Numbered from the stretch's first letter, positions 26,735-37,100 are shown. The stretch: 64,000 bases of DNA from Sphingobacteriia bacterium (GCA_011390785.1 JAABRR010000012.1:62001-126000); one strand, 5' to 3'. Notes: generated by a model not told the origin, from the sequence alone. Made by a program: numbers and translations.

Positions 26735-29700
26735 ATGTTCTTTTCTAAAACTTCAGTTTTCTTTTTTTTAAGTGTTTTAATTTTTTTGTTACTTATTTTG
26801 GGTTGCGATCGCTTACCCTCAGAAGAAGCTAATTTTTTAAGTATACAACAATCTCCCGTAAATATAAAGGGTAAAGAGGTTGCTCTTTCCGAAAAAACTG
26901 CCCCTTTATCATTCCCTCTGCCACCTTTTGTAAAGCATAGGAATGTAATACCGGATACAATATTACTTAATAGCAGAAATGTTTTTACCTTAAAAGCAGA
27001 TGAGAGGAAATTACAAAATTTTCCTGAACCCGTTTATCAAAATGCAGATCAGATAAATCAACCTTCAAACCTTGCCTTCACCAAAGAAAAGCTTTCTGTT
27101 ACAATCCCACAAAAAGTAATGGCGAAAGATGGTATTATGAAACAAGACAATCCATTTAGTTTTAGTTTTTTTACACAAAACCAGGGGTTGGCTCAAGATG
27201 ATATCAGCTCCATTACATTTGATGACAATGGTGCTATTTGGCTTGGAACCTATGGCGCCGGATTAGTGGGTTATGATGGAAAATATTTTTTGAACTTCGC
27301 TGTTGAAAATGGGCTTTCTGATAATTTTATTCTTGATGTTCTTTTTGATTCAAGAGGAAGACTTTTAATGGGTACCCGATCAGCTGGTCTAATGTTTTAT
27401 GATGGTAATGATTTTGAGAAACTACAAATAGATTCTATTATACCTGATCTTCGTATTGAAAAGATTTTTGAAGATTCCAGGGGGAATATATGGTTAGGAA
27501 CATTTGGGAATGGGGCCTATAAATTAACTGATTCAACACTGGTTAATTACCTTTGGGGGCAAGGTCTTGAAGCTAAGACTGTATATGATATTACAGAAGA
27601 TCAAAATGGTACACTATGGTTTGCAACACGTGAAAATGGTATTTATGCTTTTGATGGTGAAGCCTTTAGACAATATACAGTTGAACAAGGATTGCCTGAG
27701 AATTTTATCACAGCAATAGATTTTGATCTCGAGGGAAACTTATGGATGGGAACAAGAAGTAGCGGAATAGTAGTTTTTGATGGTGCTGTTTTTCACTATT
27801 TTAATGAAAAAAACGGGTTTCCCGAAGATGAAATTACTACCATTTATGCAGGGAAATCGGGTGATATATTCATAGGTACACGTTATTCCGGCTACATACG
27901 TTATAGTGCACCTGGCTTTATGCAATATTCTTATAATGAAGGATTAATTAATAGTTTTATCACCGATATAAGAGAAGATTTATCAGGAAAACTTTGGCTG
28001 GGAACTTATGGTGGTGGATTAGCGGCTTATTTTGGTGATGTTTTTAAACATTTTAATGAATCCACAGGAATTCCTGATGTTAATATTCGTGCTATCTTTC
28101 AGGATTCTGATGGTAATAAATGGTTTGGAACGAATGCTTCAGGAGCTTTTATTTTGAAAAATGATTACCTGTTGCACTTTCATAGAAAAACCGGACTGGC
28201 AGAAAATAGTATTCGTGAAATATATGAAGATTTGGACAAGAATATATGGTTCGGGTTGGTAAATGGCGGGGTTTCAGTTTATAACGGTTCAAATATGATG
28301 TCTTTTCCTAAAGAAAGCATTCTGTCTGAAATAACTGTATTAACCATTTTACAACAGCAGGATAAAGTTTTGTGGTTGGGTAGCTATGGAGACGGTCTTT
28401 TTAAAATTGATGGTGATAGCATTACTCAATTTACGACAGAAAATGGACTGTCAGATAATTATATACGGAAATTAGTAGAAGATAAGTTGGGCAACTTATG
28501 GATTGCCACTCAAAACGGTGGTGTAATCAAGTTTGACGGTAATTCCTTCACACAATTTACCATTGAACAGGGGCTTCCCGTAAACGATATTTTTGATATA
28601 CTTGTTGATAAAAAAAATAATATATGGTTAAGTACCAACGGTTCGGGTGTTATTGTTTTTCCTGCTGACACGATGTTCTTTAATTTAACAGAGAGGCAGG
28701 GACTAAAAAGTAATTATGTATATTCAATTCTTAAAGATGATAAGGATAACATTTGGTTTGGCACACGCTGGGGCCTGAGTAAATTAATTAATAAAAATAT
28801 GGTTTTCAACAATTCCGATTTCCGTAATGAGAATCCTTCTCAGGCTTACCAAATGGGAATTTTTTTTAAGAACTACCAATATAGTGATGGTTTTATGGGT
28901 ATTGGGGTAAATACCAGAGCTATGTATCAAGATATTGATGGAATTATTTGGATTGGATCAAATGAAATTCTCACTTCATTAAATACTGCCAATATTTATT
29001 CTGCTACTGTTAAGCCCAAGGCTTATCTGAACTGGGTTGGTTTGTTTAATGAATATATTAACTGGGCAGATATTATTGATAAACAGGACACGATTATACG
29101 GCTGTCCAGTGGGGTTCTTATGAAAAATTTCACTCTGGAGAGCTTAAACCCGTGGACAAACACTCCCACAAACTTATCACTGGCATATAATAATAATTAC
29201 CTGGGTTTTAATTTTTCAGCAATCAATTCTGATTTATCTCCCAACCTTCAATATGTGTATTATCTTGAAGGTCATGATAATACGTGGAGTTCATTAACCC
29301 CACAATCCGAAGTTCATTATGGAAATTTATCTTCCGGAAAATATCGGTTTGTGCTTAAAGCCATGAACAATGAAGGTATATTTAGTGATGAAATATCATT
29401 TCCTTTCAAAATTACTTACCCCTGGTGGCAAAGATGGTGGGCCTTTACGTTTTATTTGATTGTTTTAGCCGGTATGTGGTATATGTATAAACGTTATATT
29501 GAAAACCAACAAAAGAAAAAAGAAGAAAAAAAACAGGAAGAATTACAATTACATCAGGAGATAGAAATTGCCAGAAAATCTGCGGAATTTAAACAAAAAT
29601 TTCTGGCAAATATGAGCCATGAGATAAGGACTCCACTAACAGGAATTTTGGGAATGGCTGAACTAATGCAAAAAACCCGGCTAGATATTGTTCAGGAAGA

Positions 29701-30703
29701 TTATTTGAAAACACTTATACTGTCAGGAGAAAATTTAAGGGAAACCATAAACCTTGTGTTGGATTATTCAAAGATTGAAGCCGGAAAGATTGTATTAAAT
29801 CAATCTATTTTCCCCTTCCAGTTACTTTTTTTAAATGCTGAAAAACTGTTCTTTTCTCTTAATAATAAAAAACTGCTACTCGAAAAATATATTGCTCCTG
29901 ATATACCGCTTTATGTAAAGACCGACTATAATCGAATATTCCAAATCCTTAGCAATTTGATTTCTAATGCTGTAAAATTTACTGATACCGGAAAAATAAG
30001 CTTAAACGCATCACTAGACCAAAGTGTTAATGTTGAAAATAGTTTACTTATTAAAATTTCTGTTAAGGACACTGGGCAAGGAATTCCAGAAGATAAAAAG
30101 CAAAAGTTATTTAAACCCTTTTATCAGGTTGATCAATCTTTTGATAGTTCTTACGATGGTACTGGTCTGGGACTTGCAATCTGTAAGGAGCTTTCATCAA
30201 TATTGGGCGGCAGTGTTGGTGTGGAAAGTAAAAAAGGTAAAGGAAGTACATTCTGGTTTACCTTTAAAGTTGAAGAAGCTGAAAATGATCAAACTACAGA
30301 AAATAGAGTAGCAGAATCAGATCGTTATTCCCAAAAGCAACTCAGGATTTTACTTGTTGAAGATCAGCAGATTAATCAAAAGGTTATAAGCTTAATGCTT
30401 AGTGCTCTTAAACACAGGGTTGTAATAGCCGAAAATGGTGAAAAAGCTCTGGAACTATTTAAACCGGAGTTGTTTGATCTTATTCTTATGGACATTCAAA
30501 TGCCTGTAATGGATGGAGTTACTGCTACGAATATTTTAAAAAATACCTACAAAAATCTACCTCCTCTGGTTGGGCTTAGTGCAAATGCTATTGAAGGCGA
30601 CCGTGAGAAGTACATGTCTTTGGGGCTGGACGATTACATTACTAAACCTGTTAAGCAGAATGATTTTATAAATATAATAAACAAACTGAAGTTGAATTCC
30701 TGA
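26735..30703 (+). CDS. Propeller-type hybrid histidine kinase without DNA-binding output
   Basis: This 1322-residue sensor has an N-terminal hydrophobic leader ending in LILGC (lipobox-like), then about 14 propeller repeats of the type IWLGTxGxGL (residues ~155-755), a Y_Y_Y domain (~800-890) and a transmembrane helix near 900-920. A HisKA with phospho-His962 (NMSHEIRTP), HATPase_c (NLISNAVKF, DTGQGIP, DGTGLGL) and a C-terminal receiver with Asp1253 (LILMDIQMPVMDG) follow. Classical Bacteroides hybrid two-component systems end in an AraC domain. This one stops after the receiver, so it needs a separate output partner. It lies 18 bases after the DUF6873-like gene, probably in the same transcript. 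Confidence 0.9.
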   Translation: MFFSKTSVFFFLSVLIFLLLILGCDRLPSEEANFLSIQQSPVNIKGKEVALSEKTAPLSFPLPPFVKHRNVIPDTILLNSRNVFTLKADERKLQNFPEPVYQNADQINQPSNLAFTKEKLSVTIPQKVMAKDGIMKQDNPFSFSFFTQNQGLAQDDISSITFDDNGAIWLGTYGAGLVGYDGKYFLNFAVENGLSDNFILDVLFDSRGRLLMGTRSAGLMFYDGNDFEKLQIDSIIPDLRIEKIFEDSRGNIWLGTFGNGAYKLTDSTLVNYLWGQGLEAKTVYDITEDQNGTLWFATRENGIYAFDGEAFRQYTVEQGLPENFITAIDFDLEGNLWMGTRSSGIVVFDGAVFHYFNEKNGFPEDEITTIYAGKSGDIFIGTRYSGYIRYSAPGFMQYSYNEGLINSFITDIREDLSGKLWLGTYGGGLAAYFGDVFKHFNESTGIPDVNIRAIFQDSDGNKWFGTNASGAFILKNDYLLHFHRKTGLAENSIREIYEDLDKNIWFGLVNGGVSVYNGSNMMSFPKESILSEITVLTILQQQDKVLWLGSYGDGLFKIDGDSITQFTTENGLSDNYIRKLVEDKLGNLWIATQNGGVIKFDGNSFTQFTIEQGLPVNDIFDILVDKKNNIWLSTNGSGVIVFPADTMFFNLTERQGLKSNYVYSILKDDKDNIWFGTRWGLSKLINKNMVFNNSDFRNENPSQAYQMGIFFKNYQYSDGFMGIGVNTRAMYQDIDGIIWIGSNEILTSLNTANIYSATVKPKAYLNWVGLFNEYINWADIIDKQDTIIRLSSGVLMKNFTLESLNPWTNTPTNLSLAYNNNYLGFNFSAINSDLSPNLQYVYYLEGHDNTWSSLTPQSEVHYGNLSSGKYRFVLKAMNNEGIFSDEISFPFKITYPWWQRWWAFTFYLIVLAGMWYMYKRYIENQQKKKEEKKQEELQLHQEIEIARKSAEFKQKFLANMSHEIRTPLTGILGMAELMQKTRLDIVQEDYLKTLILSGENLRETINLVLDYSKIEAGKIVLNQSIFPFQLLFLNAEKLFFSLNNKKLLLEKYIAPDIPLYVKTDYNRIFQILSNLISNAVKFTDTGKISLNASLDQSVNVENSLLIKISVKDTGQGIPEDKKQKLFKPFYQVDQSFDSSYDGTGLGLAICKELSSILGGSVGVESKKGKGSTFWFTFKVEEAENDQTTENRVAESDRYSQKQLRILLVEDQQINQKVISLMLSALKHRVVIAENGEKALELFKPELFDLILMDIQMPVMDGVTATNILKNTYKNLPPLVGLSANAIEGDREKYMSLGLDDYITKPVKQNDFINIINKLKLNS

Positions 30704-30752
30704 TCATATATTTAGGACTTACCTTTGTAATAAAAAACTATTTAAATCGTAG

Positions 30753-31532
30753 CTATTTAAGCGTAATTACAATGTCTTTAACAATTTCCAGAGCTGTGGT
30801 AAGGGTGTTCAAATCGTCATATAATTCACCATTTTCTCCTGACCAGTGGCTGTGTCCTATAGGCATCATTGTCCAGGTTGTTTGATCAGAACGGGTATCA
30901 ATCGTGGCCATAAAAACTACTGCTGGTTGGCTGGATGTTTTGTAGTAGGGATCATCCGGATATTTATTATTGTGCCAGTGTTGATTCCAATCCCAGGATT
31001 GATTGATTTCCATCAAAATATTAAATACTTCCGGTTGCTTTCCACTGGTCCTTGTGGTAAGAATAAAGTCAGCAGAAGGAGTGGGGCCGGTAACAGCATC
31101 AGGCATAGGCGAACTTTGCTCAGGGATGTAATAGCCATCTGATGCTTTAATTCCTCTTTTATGGCCCCAATAGGGTAAAGCAGCGGGTCTTCTGAGTGGA
31201 CCTGGCTGCCAGTAGCCTTCGGATGCGTCCCCATGGCCAAAATATCCGGTAGCAATAGATTGAGCAACATATAAACTTTGAATATACGTCCCTGATGTAT
31301 CTTCAATCCAAAATGCCATAAGTGGATGATTATGCCTTTTTCCGGCCTTAAAATTTATTTCCAGCAAATAACCCGTATCGTTTTCCAGAGTAGATATTTC
31401 GGTGGGTGGTTCAGGAGTCTTTTTTCGTTGCCACCATCGCTGTTGGAAATTTTCTGCGTAAATGAATGCAGAAATGAAGGGTAAGGTTAAGAGTAAGCTT
31501 AGTAACAGGACTGTGTTTTTTTTGATTTTCAT
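30753..31532 (-). CDS. Exported protein, possibly DUF2271-like
   Basis: This 259-residue protein has a cleavable signal peptide (MKIKKN, hydrophobic core, probable cut after IYA). The mature part has HPLMAFWIEDTSGTYIQSLYVA and LPYWGHKRG, resembling DUF2271-type periplasmic proteins, but the match is by eye. Further on, FNILMEINQSWDWNQHWHNNKYPDDP is rich in Trp and His. Its start is 12 bases after the TonB-dependent receptor stop, so it is probably co-expressed and may process or bind the receptor's ligand (metal or cofactor uptake is one guess). Confidence 0.55.
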   Translation of the reverse strand: MKIKKNTVLLLSLLLTLPFISAFIYAENFQQRWWQRKKTPEPPTEISTLENDTGYLLEINFKAGKRHNHPLMAFWIEDTSGTYIQSLYVAQSIATGYFGHGDASEGYWQPGPLRRPAALPYWGHKRGIKASDGYYIPEQSSPMPDAVTGPTPSADFILTTRTSGKQPEVFNILMEINQSWDWNQHWHNNKYPDDPYYKTSSQPAVVFMATIDTRSDQTTWTMMPIGHSHWSGENGELYDDLNTLTTALEIVKDIVITLK

Positions 31533-31544
31533 GGGTAGAATATT

Positions 31545-33935
31545 TTAAAATTCGAACATTATTCCAATACTGGGTAGAACGGTTCCGCTGGCATTGGTTA
31601 CTTCGTTAAGCTGGTAACGATTTACCCCGTTATCATCAACAAAAGGTTCATCACTTACCCTGATAAGGTTTGGCGCCAGGGCCGACTGAAAATTATAAGC
31701 ATTCTGTATATCAAGATAAAACATTAACGAGAAACTGGGGAAAAAGTATTGTTTGTCAATTCTTAAATCAAGCTGGTGAAAGCTTTTGAGTCTTTCCGAA
31801 TTAAACCTGTTGTAGTCAAGGTAACCTCTGGGCTCTAACCTCCATGCATCTATTCGGCTGGATGTTTCCAAATCGTAGGGTGTAAATGGTGCACCGCCAG
31901 AGAATCGCCATTTGGCACCTATATCCCAGTTTCGTGGCAATTTGTAGGTTCCGGTAAGATTAATAATGTGCCGGCTGTCCCAGGATGATGGAATATAACT
32001 ACCATCTGTTCCTTCAAATTCACTTCTTACAAAGGTATAGGAAAGAATAATATTCAGATTCTTAATGTTTTGTTCTCTGAAAAGTAATTCACCCCCGTAG
32101 GATCTACCCCTTGAAGTAGAGGTAACTTCCTCATCTCCAAAAATCCCAAAATCGACTGATTTACTGCTCAATGGAACTCCATCTACAATAGAGAAGGGAT
32201 ATTTGTCGTATTGCTTGTAAAACCCTTCAAGGGTAACTTTTGTACGTGGAGTTGGCAAAAGCTCAAAACCTGCAACATAATGATTAACAGCAATATAGGA
32301 AAGGTTGTTTTCGCGGTTTTTGAATGCACCAGTATTATCTTTATACCCCAGGGTAGTGTAGGCCGGGAGTTGATAGAATCGGCCGGTACTGGCATTTACC
32401 GTTAAATTATCCCGAAGTTTGTATGATGCTGACAGCCTGGGTGATAGCTGATTGATCATGTTTCGCATGTTGGCCGAATAGTTATTGGCATCGGTTCTTA
32501 AACCAAAGGAAAGTGAAAGGTCATTATCCAGAAAGCTTCGGGTAGCTTGTCCGAAAATACTCCATTTAAAAATGTCGAATGCTGAATTGTAATCGATATC
32601 CAGGGCTACATCATTTTGGAATACCTGCTGAAAGGTGCTGTTGAGGTAGCGGGCATATTCGCCTCCAGCTCCGTAAATAAATCTCCATGCACCTGTTTCG
32701 GTAGTTCTTTCATAGCGGAGTTTGTTTTCAATTTCATCCGATTCATAGTCAAAAATACGCCGTTCGTTTTCATCATTGCCCGGATACTTGTAAGAGAAGT
32801 TCCTTAACATATTACGGCTAAGCACCAGTCGGTCAAAGCCATTGTCGCGAAACCGGCGGTAAACAGCACCCATGGTATAGTTCCACTGCTCGTTTACCGG
32901 CAGGTAATCGAGAATATACCTTTGTTCTTCGGTTTCGTTGGCTTCCAGATTGAGCCGGAACTGATCAAGTGCTCCAATACCAATAAGGGTTAATTCAGAT
33001 TTGTCGCTGAGTTTGGTGTCGGTTTTAAACTGGTAGGAATTGTATGTTGGAAGAAAGGGCAGACCAATAACACTGAATAAAAATTGCAGGTATGATCTGC
33101 GAATTGAGAAGATCATTGTGGTGTTATCAGAAAGCGGGCCGTCAAGGGTTAAGGCCAAATCACTGGCACCAACGGTTCCTTTGTAATTCATCCTTTCGCT
33201 ATCGCCACGCACCTGTCTGAATTCAAAAACGGAACTCAAAGCATTGCCCCGGTTGGCCGGAAAAGCGGAAGAGTACATTTCAACTTCTCTGATGAAATCT
33301 ACATTGATAATACCTACGGGTCCTCCACTGGCACCCTGGGTAGCAAAGTGATTCAGGTTGGGTATTTCCACTCCATCCAGATAAAACCGGTTTTCGTTGG
33401 GGCCTCCACCGCGGATAATAACGTCGTTTCTAAAAGCAGGGGTAAAGCCTACACCCGGTAAAGATTGTATTACGCGTGATATGTCGCGGTTGCTACCCGG
33501 ACTGCGTTCGATTTCTGAAATCCCTAACCGGCGCAAAGATACAGGGCTTTCTTCTCTTCGCTGAAAAACCTGGGCTTCCACCACTACTTCTTCCAGCTGA
33601 AGATCGATCTCTCGCATAGGTATATCAACGTTGGCACTGCGGGCATTGGTAACCTGAAACTCTTCAGTTACTTTTCTTTCAAATCCAACTGCTGATACCT
33701 GTAACCTTACAAAGCCAGGCTCAACTCCGGTAAAGAGAAAGTTACCATCGAGGTCGGTTGTACTACCAATGGTGGTGCCAAAAATTATTATGTTGGTAAA
33801 GGGGAGTGGTTCGTTGTTTTTTTCGTTATAAACACGTCCCCTGATAGTTCCTGTTTGCGCTGAAGCAATTTCAGAAATTGAAAGTAATAAGCCCAAAAAC
33901 AGGAAAATGTAGATTAATTTCAAATGTTTCTTCAT
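31545..33935 (-). CDS. TonB-dependent receptor with carboxypeptidase-regulatory-like domain
   Basis: This outer-membrane receptor has 796 residues from the ATG at 33935, where a normal signal peptide begins (MKKHLKLIYIFLFLG...ASAQ). An earlier start at 33968 would put charged residues in front of it. A CarboxypepD_reg-like domain comes first (GTIRGRVYNEKNNEPLPFTN), then the plug (SLPGVGFTPAFRNDVIIRGGGPNENRFYLDGVEIP) and a 22-strand-type barrel ending in Phe (IGIMFEF). It is not SusC-like: no SusD partner follows and the plug lacks the SusC signature. The ligand is unknown. It is followed closely by a small exported protein gene. Confidence 0.92.
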   Translation of the reverse strand: MKKHLKLIYIFLFLGLLLSISEIASAQTGTIRGRVYNEKNNEPLPFTNIIIFGTTIGSTTDLDGNFLFTGVEPGFVRLQVSAVGFERKVTEEFQVTNARSANVDIPMREIDLQLEEVVVEAQVFQRREESPVSLRRLGISEIERSPGSNRDISRVIQSLPGVGFTPAFRNDVIIRGGGPNENRFYLDGVEIPNLNHFATQGASGGPVGIINVDFIREVEMYSSAFPANRGNALSSVFEFRQVRGDSERMNYKGTVGASDLALTLDGPLSDNTTMIFSIRRSYLQFLFSVIGLPFLPTYNSYQFKTDTKLSDKSELTLIGIGALDQFRLNLEANETEEQRYILDYLPVNEQWNYTMGAVYRRFRDNGFDRLVLSRNMLRNFSYKYPGNDENERRIFDYESDEIENKLRYERTTETGAWRFIYGAGGEYARYLNSTFQQVFQNDVALDIDYNSAFDIFKWSIFGQATRSFLDNDLSLSFGLRTDANNYSANMRNMINQLSPRLSASYKLRDNLTVNASTGRFYQLPAYTTLGYKDNTGAFKNRENNLSYIAVNHYVAGFELLPTPRTKVTLEGFYKQYDKYPFSIVDGVPLSSKSVDFGIFGDEEVTSTSRGRSYGGELLFREQNIKNLNIILSYTFVRSEFEGTDGSYIPSSWDSRHIINLTGTYKLPRNWDIGAKWRFSGGAPFTPYDLETSSRIDAWRLEPRGYLDYNRFNSERLKSFHQLDLRIDKQYFFPSFSLMFYLDIQNAYNFQSALAPNLIRVSDEPFVDDNGVNRYQLNEVTNASGTVLPSIGIMFEF

Positions 33936-34184
33936 ATATATTAACTTTACTGCGTTTCTTTTCCACATAGTAACAATAGTTTATATGATATGTTTAACAA
34001 TTTGAGTAAAAAAAATGAACAAAAAAACCAGAAAAGAATTTTTGAAAAATTGTAATTATTCAAACGGAAAGAATACCTATTGGCAGTAAATGCTTAAATA
34101 TTCTCAATGTCATTGAAGTTTTTTGATGGCAATAACTCTGCCACATCAGGGCATTGATGTATTATTTTAGTTGCGTACTTAATT

Positions 34185-34583
34185 ATGGAAGCATTAACCT
34201 TAACTACACCAGCACTTTTATTTTCTGCCATTTCACTTATTTTGCTGGCTTATACTAACCGTTTCTTAACTCTCGCCCAGTTGGTAAGAAACCTTCATGC
34301 ACTTTACAAAAGCGATCCATCCAAAGTTCTTTACGGACAAATTGATAATTTGCGAAGAAGGATATATCTTATTAAAAGCATGCAGGTTTATGGGGTAGCC
34401 AGTTTGTTGTTTTGTGTTGTTAGCATGTTTTTGATTTATGTAAAAAAAAACCTTGCTGCTGAAATTATTTTTGGCCTCGGTTTAATTGCGCTGATTATTT
34501 CATTGGCAATAAGTATTTGGGAAATAGTAATAAGTGTTAAAGCCCTGAATTTACATTTAAGCGATCTTGAATCTAAACAGTAA
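34185..34583 (+). CDS. DUF2721 family membrane protein
   Basis: This 132-residue protein has three predicted transmembrane helices (about 8-30, 67-88 and 94-118), with a basic cytoplasmic stretch between the first and second (NLRRRIYLIKSMQVYG) that is typical of DUF2721. The family function is unknown. It lies 25 bases upstream of the LiaF-like gene and is probably co-transcribed with it. Confidence 0.8.
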   Translation: MEALTLTTPALLFSAISLILLAYTNRFLTLAQLVRNLHALYKSDPSKVLYGQIDNLRRRIYLIKSMQVYGVASLLFCVVSMFLIYVKKNLAAEIIFGLGLIALIISLAISIWEIVISVKALNLHLSDLESKQ

Positions 34584-34608
34584 TAGTTAACAATTAATCC
34601 TTCTAATT

Positions 34609-35313
34609 ATGAGTTCACATACAGAAAAGCGCGTATTAGCCGGCATTATTTTACTCGCCGCCGGCATCGTATTGATGTTGAAGTATTTTGATATTTTACC
34701 TATTGTATTTCCACATTATTTAATATCCTGGAAATCCTTGCTTGTATTGCTTGGATTGGTTTTTCTTATTACAGAAAGAAACAAAACGGCTGGGATTGTT
34801 TTACTTCTTGTCGGATCAATATTTTTATCATCAGATATTTTTAATATTTCAATTGGAGAAGTTTTTCGGTTTACCATTCCTTTGGTGTTGATTATTGCCG
34901 GAGTTTTTCTGGTATTTAGAAGGCAAACTTACTCATCAAAAGATTTAAATATTCCTGATGATGCTGATAGCAATGACTTTTTAAATGATGTAAGCATATT
35001 TGGAGGAGGTCAAAAAAGAATTCAAACCAGTAATTTTAAGGGAGGGCGGTTAACTGCCATTTTTGGGGGTTCTGAAATAGACCTGAGATCATGCAAGCTC
35101 GCTCCTGGTGTAAATGCTGTTGATATGCTATGTCTTTTTGGTGGTGTGGAAATCAGAGTACCTGATAATTGGGAAGTAAAAAATGAAGTTACAGCTGTAT
35201 TTGGTGGTTTTTCTGATAAAAGACTAATATCTAAAAAGCCCGAGCAAACAGATGAAACCAAAGTTCTTTACCTGAAAGGGATCGTGATTTTTGGTGGTGG
35301 TGAAATAAAATAA
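34609..35313 (+). CDS. LiaF-like membrane protein
   Basis: This 234-residue protein has four transmembrane helices in its first ~105 residues (LiaI/LiaF N-terminal type), then a soluble beta-helix-like C-terminal domain with repeated FGG turns (SIFGGGQKR, AIFGGSEID, CLFGGVEIR, AVFGGFSDK, VIFGGGEIK). This layout matches LiaF-like proteins, which in Firmicutes modulate a cell-envelope-stress kinase. In Bacteroidota the role is not established, and no partner kinase is adjacent. It ends just before a clear terminator. Confidence 0.82.
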   Translation: MSSHTEKRVLAGIILLAAGIVLMLKYFDILPIVFPHYLISWKSLLVLLGLVFLITERNKTAGIVLLLVGSIFLSSDIFNISIGEVFRFTIPLVLIIAGVFLVFRRQTYSSKDLNIPDDADSNDFLNDVSIFGGGQKRIQTSNFKGGRLTAIFGGSEIDLRSCKLAPGVNAVDMLCLFGGVEIRVPDNWEVKNEVTAVFGGFSDKRLISKKPEQTDETKVLYLKGIVIFGGGEIK

Positions 35314-35364
35314 ATACTTCTAAGCCGGGTGAATTTCGAATACCTGTTGCTGTCAAATAATAAG

Positions 35365-35400
35365 ACCTTCCAATGATTAAATATCTTTGGAAGGTTTTTT
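35365..35400 (+). terminator. Terminator after the LiaF-like gene
   Basis: ACCTTCCAA pairs with TTGGAAGGT across a 13-base loop and runs into TTTTTT. It closes the DUF2721/LiaF-like transcript 51 bases after the stop. Confidence 0.88.
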
Positions 35401-35474
35401 GTATGTAAGAACCGCATTACACGTAAATTGTATTTAAAAAGTATTACTATTTTTACCACCAAATATAAAATACT

Positions 35475-37100
35475 ATGCAAATCAGACTTACTATTTCGTT
35501 TATAGTTTTTTTTATCTTTCTTATCACAGGTTGTGCTACCAAGAAAATGGTAAAGCAGGCCGGTGATCTTGAAAATGCAGGAATGTTCAGAGCGGCAGCA
35601 GAGCTTTACTACCAGGCAGTAAAAAATAAACCAGGTAAAACTGAATATATTTCAGGCTTGAGAAGAGCTGGGTTTATGTATGTTGAAGATGCTTCCCAGG
35701 AGATCAAATCAGCTTTTAGTCGCAATGATTACCAGAAGGTTGTATATGATTATTTAACCATCGAAAAATTTATTGATAGAACCAGAGCTATAGGGGTAAA
35801 TTTTGAGCTCGATCAGGAAGTGAGAAATATCTACCGTAATGCGCAAAGTAATTATTTGGAAGATCAATATCAGGAAGGATTAAAGTTTTTAAGCGAAGAG
35901 CAATATAGCGAGGCTAAAAAGATATTTTCTGAAATTTCAGGAATAAATCCTGATTATAAAGACACACGTACCTATTTGATTACGTCAACCGTAGAACCTT
36001 TTTATCAAAGTGGTACACAGTATTTCAATCAGAAAAGCTATATGGCAGCCTGGAACGAATGGCACAAAGTAGTTGAAACCGATAACAATTATAAAGATAC
36101 CCGACAACGTATGGATCAGGCTCTGAGTGAAAGGTATAAAGAAGGTACTTTATTATTGATGGGGGAAAATTTTCCTGCCGCTGCTCAGGCTCTTGGAGAT
36201 GTTTATTCGGTTAATCCAAACTATCTGGATGTAAATAGTCTTTTTATTGAAGCCCGCAACGAACCACATTATAGAAGTGCTATTGAAAGTCTGAAAAGCA
36301 GCAGATGCAGAGATGCCTATTATACTTTTTCAGATATATTGGCTGATGCCGGAGGAAATTATAAAAAAGCAGCCGATTTACAGAGTGAAGCGCTCAAATG
36401 TGGTGAATATCCGGTAGTGATCGTATCTAATGAAATGCCCAACTACGAAGCTGATGGAACTGAATTTGAAAATGCCCTAATGCAGCAAATTCTTAATTCC
36501 AACGATCCGTTCATAAAAATATTTACGCTTCCAGGACTGAATCCCCGATTAGGACGTTCTATGAGAGTAGTGTCAGGAAACTTAAACAGATTGCAAATGA
36601 AGGAATTACATGATAAACATGGAATAAAAGCTGTGGTCTTTATAAATTTTTCTCAATATAGTAAATCAACTGGTCGGGTGCAAAAAGCTGAAAAGACAGG
36701 GTTCGAAAGAGAAAATTATACCAACGAAGAAGGAATTATGGCTTATCGCGACAAGTTGGCAACTTACCATGTTCTGAGTGCCAGAAATCAGGTTACACTC
36801 AATCTAAGTTATCAGCTTATTGCAACCCAAAGTGGTCAGATACTTTTAACCAATAGGTTAAGTCTTTCTGAAACAGATGATTTGAATTATGCTCATTATG
36901 AAGGCGATACTCGCAAGTTGTATCCTGCTGATTACATAAATAGTAACTGGGTACTTAATGAAAGAAACTATTCTTCACTACAAAGGTTATTGGCTGCTGA
37001 AAAAACAATTATTCCAACAGAAAAGCTTAAGGAAGGATTATTTAAAAGTCTTTCTTCGCAAATGGCAAAATCAATAATTGAATTTAACCCGGAAAAATAA
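35475..37100 (+). CDS. TPR-repeat lipoprotein with CsgG/LpoB-like C-terminal region
   Basis: This 541-residue protein has a lipoprotein signal ending in LITGC (Cys20). Residues ~25-300 are helical with TPR-like repeats (AAAELYYQAVKNKPG, YSEAKKIFSEISGINPDY, FPAAAQALGDVYSVNPNY). The last ~240 residues are alpha/beta (PVVIVSNEMPNYEADGTEFENALMQQIL..., later LNLSYQLIATQSGQIL) and remind me of CsgG/LpoB-type envelope domains, though without a signature strong enough to name. It is followed 65 bases later by an LPP20-type lipoprotein, and the two probably work in the same envelope process. Confidence 0.65.
   Translation: MQIRLTISFIVFFIFLITGCATKKMVKQAGDLENAGMFRAAAELYYQAVKNKPGKTEYISGLRRAGFMYVEDASQEIKSAFSRNDYQKVVYDYLTIEKFIDRTRAIGVNFELDQEVRNIYRNAQSNYLEDQYQEGLKFLSEEQYSEAKKIFSEISGINPDYKDTRTYLITSTVEPFYQSGTQYFNQKSYMAAWNEWHKVVETDNNYKDTRQRMDQALSERYKEGTLLLMGENFPAAAQALGDVYSVNPNYLDVNSLFIEARNEPHYRSAIESLKSSRCRDAYYTFSDILADAGGNYKKAADLQSEALKCGEYPVVIVSNEMPNYEADGTEFENALMQQILNSNDPFIKIFTLPGLNPRLGRSMRVVSGNLNRLQMKELHDKHGIKAVVFINFSQYSKSTGRVQKAEKTGFERENYTNEEGIMAYRDKLATYHVLSARNQVTLNLSYQLIATQSGQILLTNRLSLSETDDLNYAHYEGDTRKLYPADYINSNWVLNERNYSSLQRLLAAEKTIIPTEKLKEGLFKSLSSQMAKSIIEFNPEK

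Noticed and set aside
31545-33935. SusC/SusD polysaccharide utilisation locus
   Set aside because: The receptor has no SusD gene next to it and lacks SusC-type signatures, so it was not called a PUL.
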